In this document: positions 5,037 to 5,646 of the stretch, one piece after another
Position numbering within the stretch: the stretch's first letter is position 1
Layout of the letters: the number at the start of each line of letters is the position of its first letter
Assembly: GCA_025351615.1 (NCBI GenBank)
Contig: JANXVP010000495.1
Span: forward strand, 1 to 5,646
Direction of reading: 5' to 3'
Origin: Ramlibacter sp.
GTDB lineage: Bacteria > Pseudomonadota > Gammaproteobacteria > Burkholderiales > Burkholderiaceae_C
Length of the DNA stretch: 5,646 nucleotides
Program-made: the position numbers and the translations under genes
The notes under the pieces: generated by a model
What the model was told of the DNA's origin: nothing
Database searches by the model: none
Seen by the model: only the letters and a program-made list of their open reading frames with translations

Positions 5037-5646
5037 ATGAGCCAGACCCCTCCCGATCGCGATGCAGCCGATGCCAGCCTCGAGGCCTGGTCGAAAGCCG
5101 CTGCCAGGTCCGCTCCCGGCGGCGACCTGCAGGCCCTGAACTGGAACACGCCCGACGGCATCGCCGTCAAGCCTCTGTACACTGCCGCCGACCTCCAGGG
5201 CCTGCCGGACACCAACAGCTTGCCGGGGTTCGCCCCGTACCTGCGCGGACCGCAGGCCACGATGTACGCGGCGCGGCCCTGGACCATCCGCCAGTACGCG
5301 GGCTTCTCCACCGCCGAAGAATCGAATGCCTTTTACCGCAAGGGCCTCGCCGGCGGCGGCCAGGGCGTGTCGGTGGCCTTCGACCTGGCGACGCACCGCA
5401 GCTATGACAGCGACCATCCACGCGTGACGGGCGACGTGGGCAAGGCCGGCGTGGCCATCGACTCGGTGGAGGACATGAAGATCCTGTTCGACGGCATCCC
5501 GCTGGACCAGGTCAGCGTGTCGATGACCATGAACGGCGCGGTCCTGCCGGTGCTGGCGGGTTACATCGTGGCCGCCGAGGAACAGGGCGTCTCACAGGAC
5601 AAGTTAAGCGGAACCATCCAGAACGACATCCTCAAGGAGTTCATGG
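5037..5646 (+). CDS. scpA: Methylmalonyl-CoA mutase large subunit, N-terminal part (cut by the window end)
   Basis: The first 203 codons of an adenosylcobalamin-dependent mutase that interconverts (R)-methylmalonyl-CoA and succinyl-CoA in the cytoplasm, feeding propionyl-CoA carbon into the TCA cycle. Hallmarks in order are [13 protein letters not shown] (41-53), [16 protein letters not shown] (62-77), [20 protein letters not shown] (81-100) with the substrate-stacking Tyr87 (equivalent to Tyr89 of the Propionibacterium enzyme), [18 protein letters not shown] (113-130), [12 protein letters not shown] (161-172) and [12 protein letters not shown] (192-203). This is the substrate-binding TIM-barrel region; the C-terminal B12-binding domain would lie beyond the window. 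The ATG at 5037 gives an N-terminal extension of about 40 residues before the barrel, as in E. coli ScpA, and the next in-frame ATG is codon 76, inside a conserved motif. The frame is uninterrupted. Leu190 uses TTA, a rare codon in DNA this GC-rich. The gene diverges from the GntR regulator. Confidence 0.96.
   Translation, partial: MSQTPPDRDAADASLEAWSKAAARSAPGGDLQALNWNTPDGIAVKPLYTAADLQGLPDTNSLPGFAPYLRGPQATMYAARPWTIRQYAGFSTAEESNAFYRKGLAGGGQGVSVAFDLATHRSYDSDHPRVTGDVGKAGVAIDSVEDMKILFDGIPLDQVSVSMTMNGAVLPVLAGYIVAAEEQGVSQDKLSGTIQNDILKEFM

Overview
GC-rich bacterial chromosomal DNA. The coding frames end overwhelmingly in G or C, and the gene content (an orphan Bug/TctC-type solute receptor beside a CoA-ester lyase, a FadR-type GntR regulator and a B12-dependent mutase) is typical of Betaproteobacteria, most likely Burkholderiales such as Comamonadaceae or Alcaligenaceae. 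That placement is inferred from gene style and was not tested by a search.

Layout. The first 53 bases probably hold the start of a leftward gene that runs off the window. Bases 54-311 are a non-coding, structure-rich leader region with three separate inverted-repeat elements. Bases 312-2327 (+) encode a 671-residue exported protein with a signal peptide, a FecR-like domain, a tryptophan-rich DUF6600-type domain, an Asn/Thr-rich segment and a long Pro/Ala-rich tail. It converges across a 37-base gap on a leftward three-gene cluster. In transcription order this cluster is a GntR/FCD regulator (4942-4292), a Bug-family periplasmic receptor (4256-3297) and an HMG-CoA-lyase-family enzyme (3300-2365). 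The last two overlap by 4 bases (ATGA). Diverging from the regulator across 94 bases is the methylmalonyl-CoA mutase large-subunit gene (5037 to window end), whose first 203 codons are present.

How it may work together. The leftward cluster looks like a small catabolic operon: a receptor that captures a carboxylate in the periplasm, a lyase that cleaves a 3-hydroxy-3-methylglutaryl-type CoA ester, and a regulator with a metabolite-sensing domain. The shared, AT-rich divergent promoter region suggests that the same regulator may also control the mutase, linking acyl-CoA breakdown (acetyl-CoA, propionyl-CoA, succinyl-CoA) on both sides. No CoA-transferase/ligase or TctA/TctB membrane partner is in the window. 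I see no CRISPR array, insertion sequence, phage gene, tRNA or rRNA. The least-explained parts are the structured leader at 54-311 and the DUF6600-type protein behind it; the rest is ordinary metabolism.
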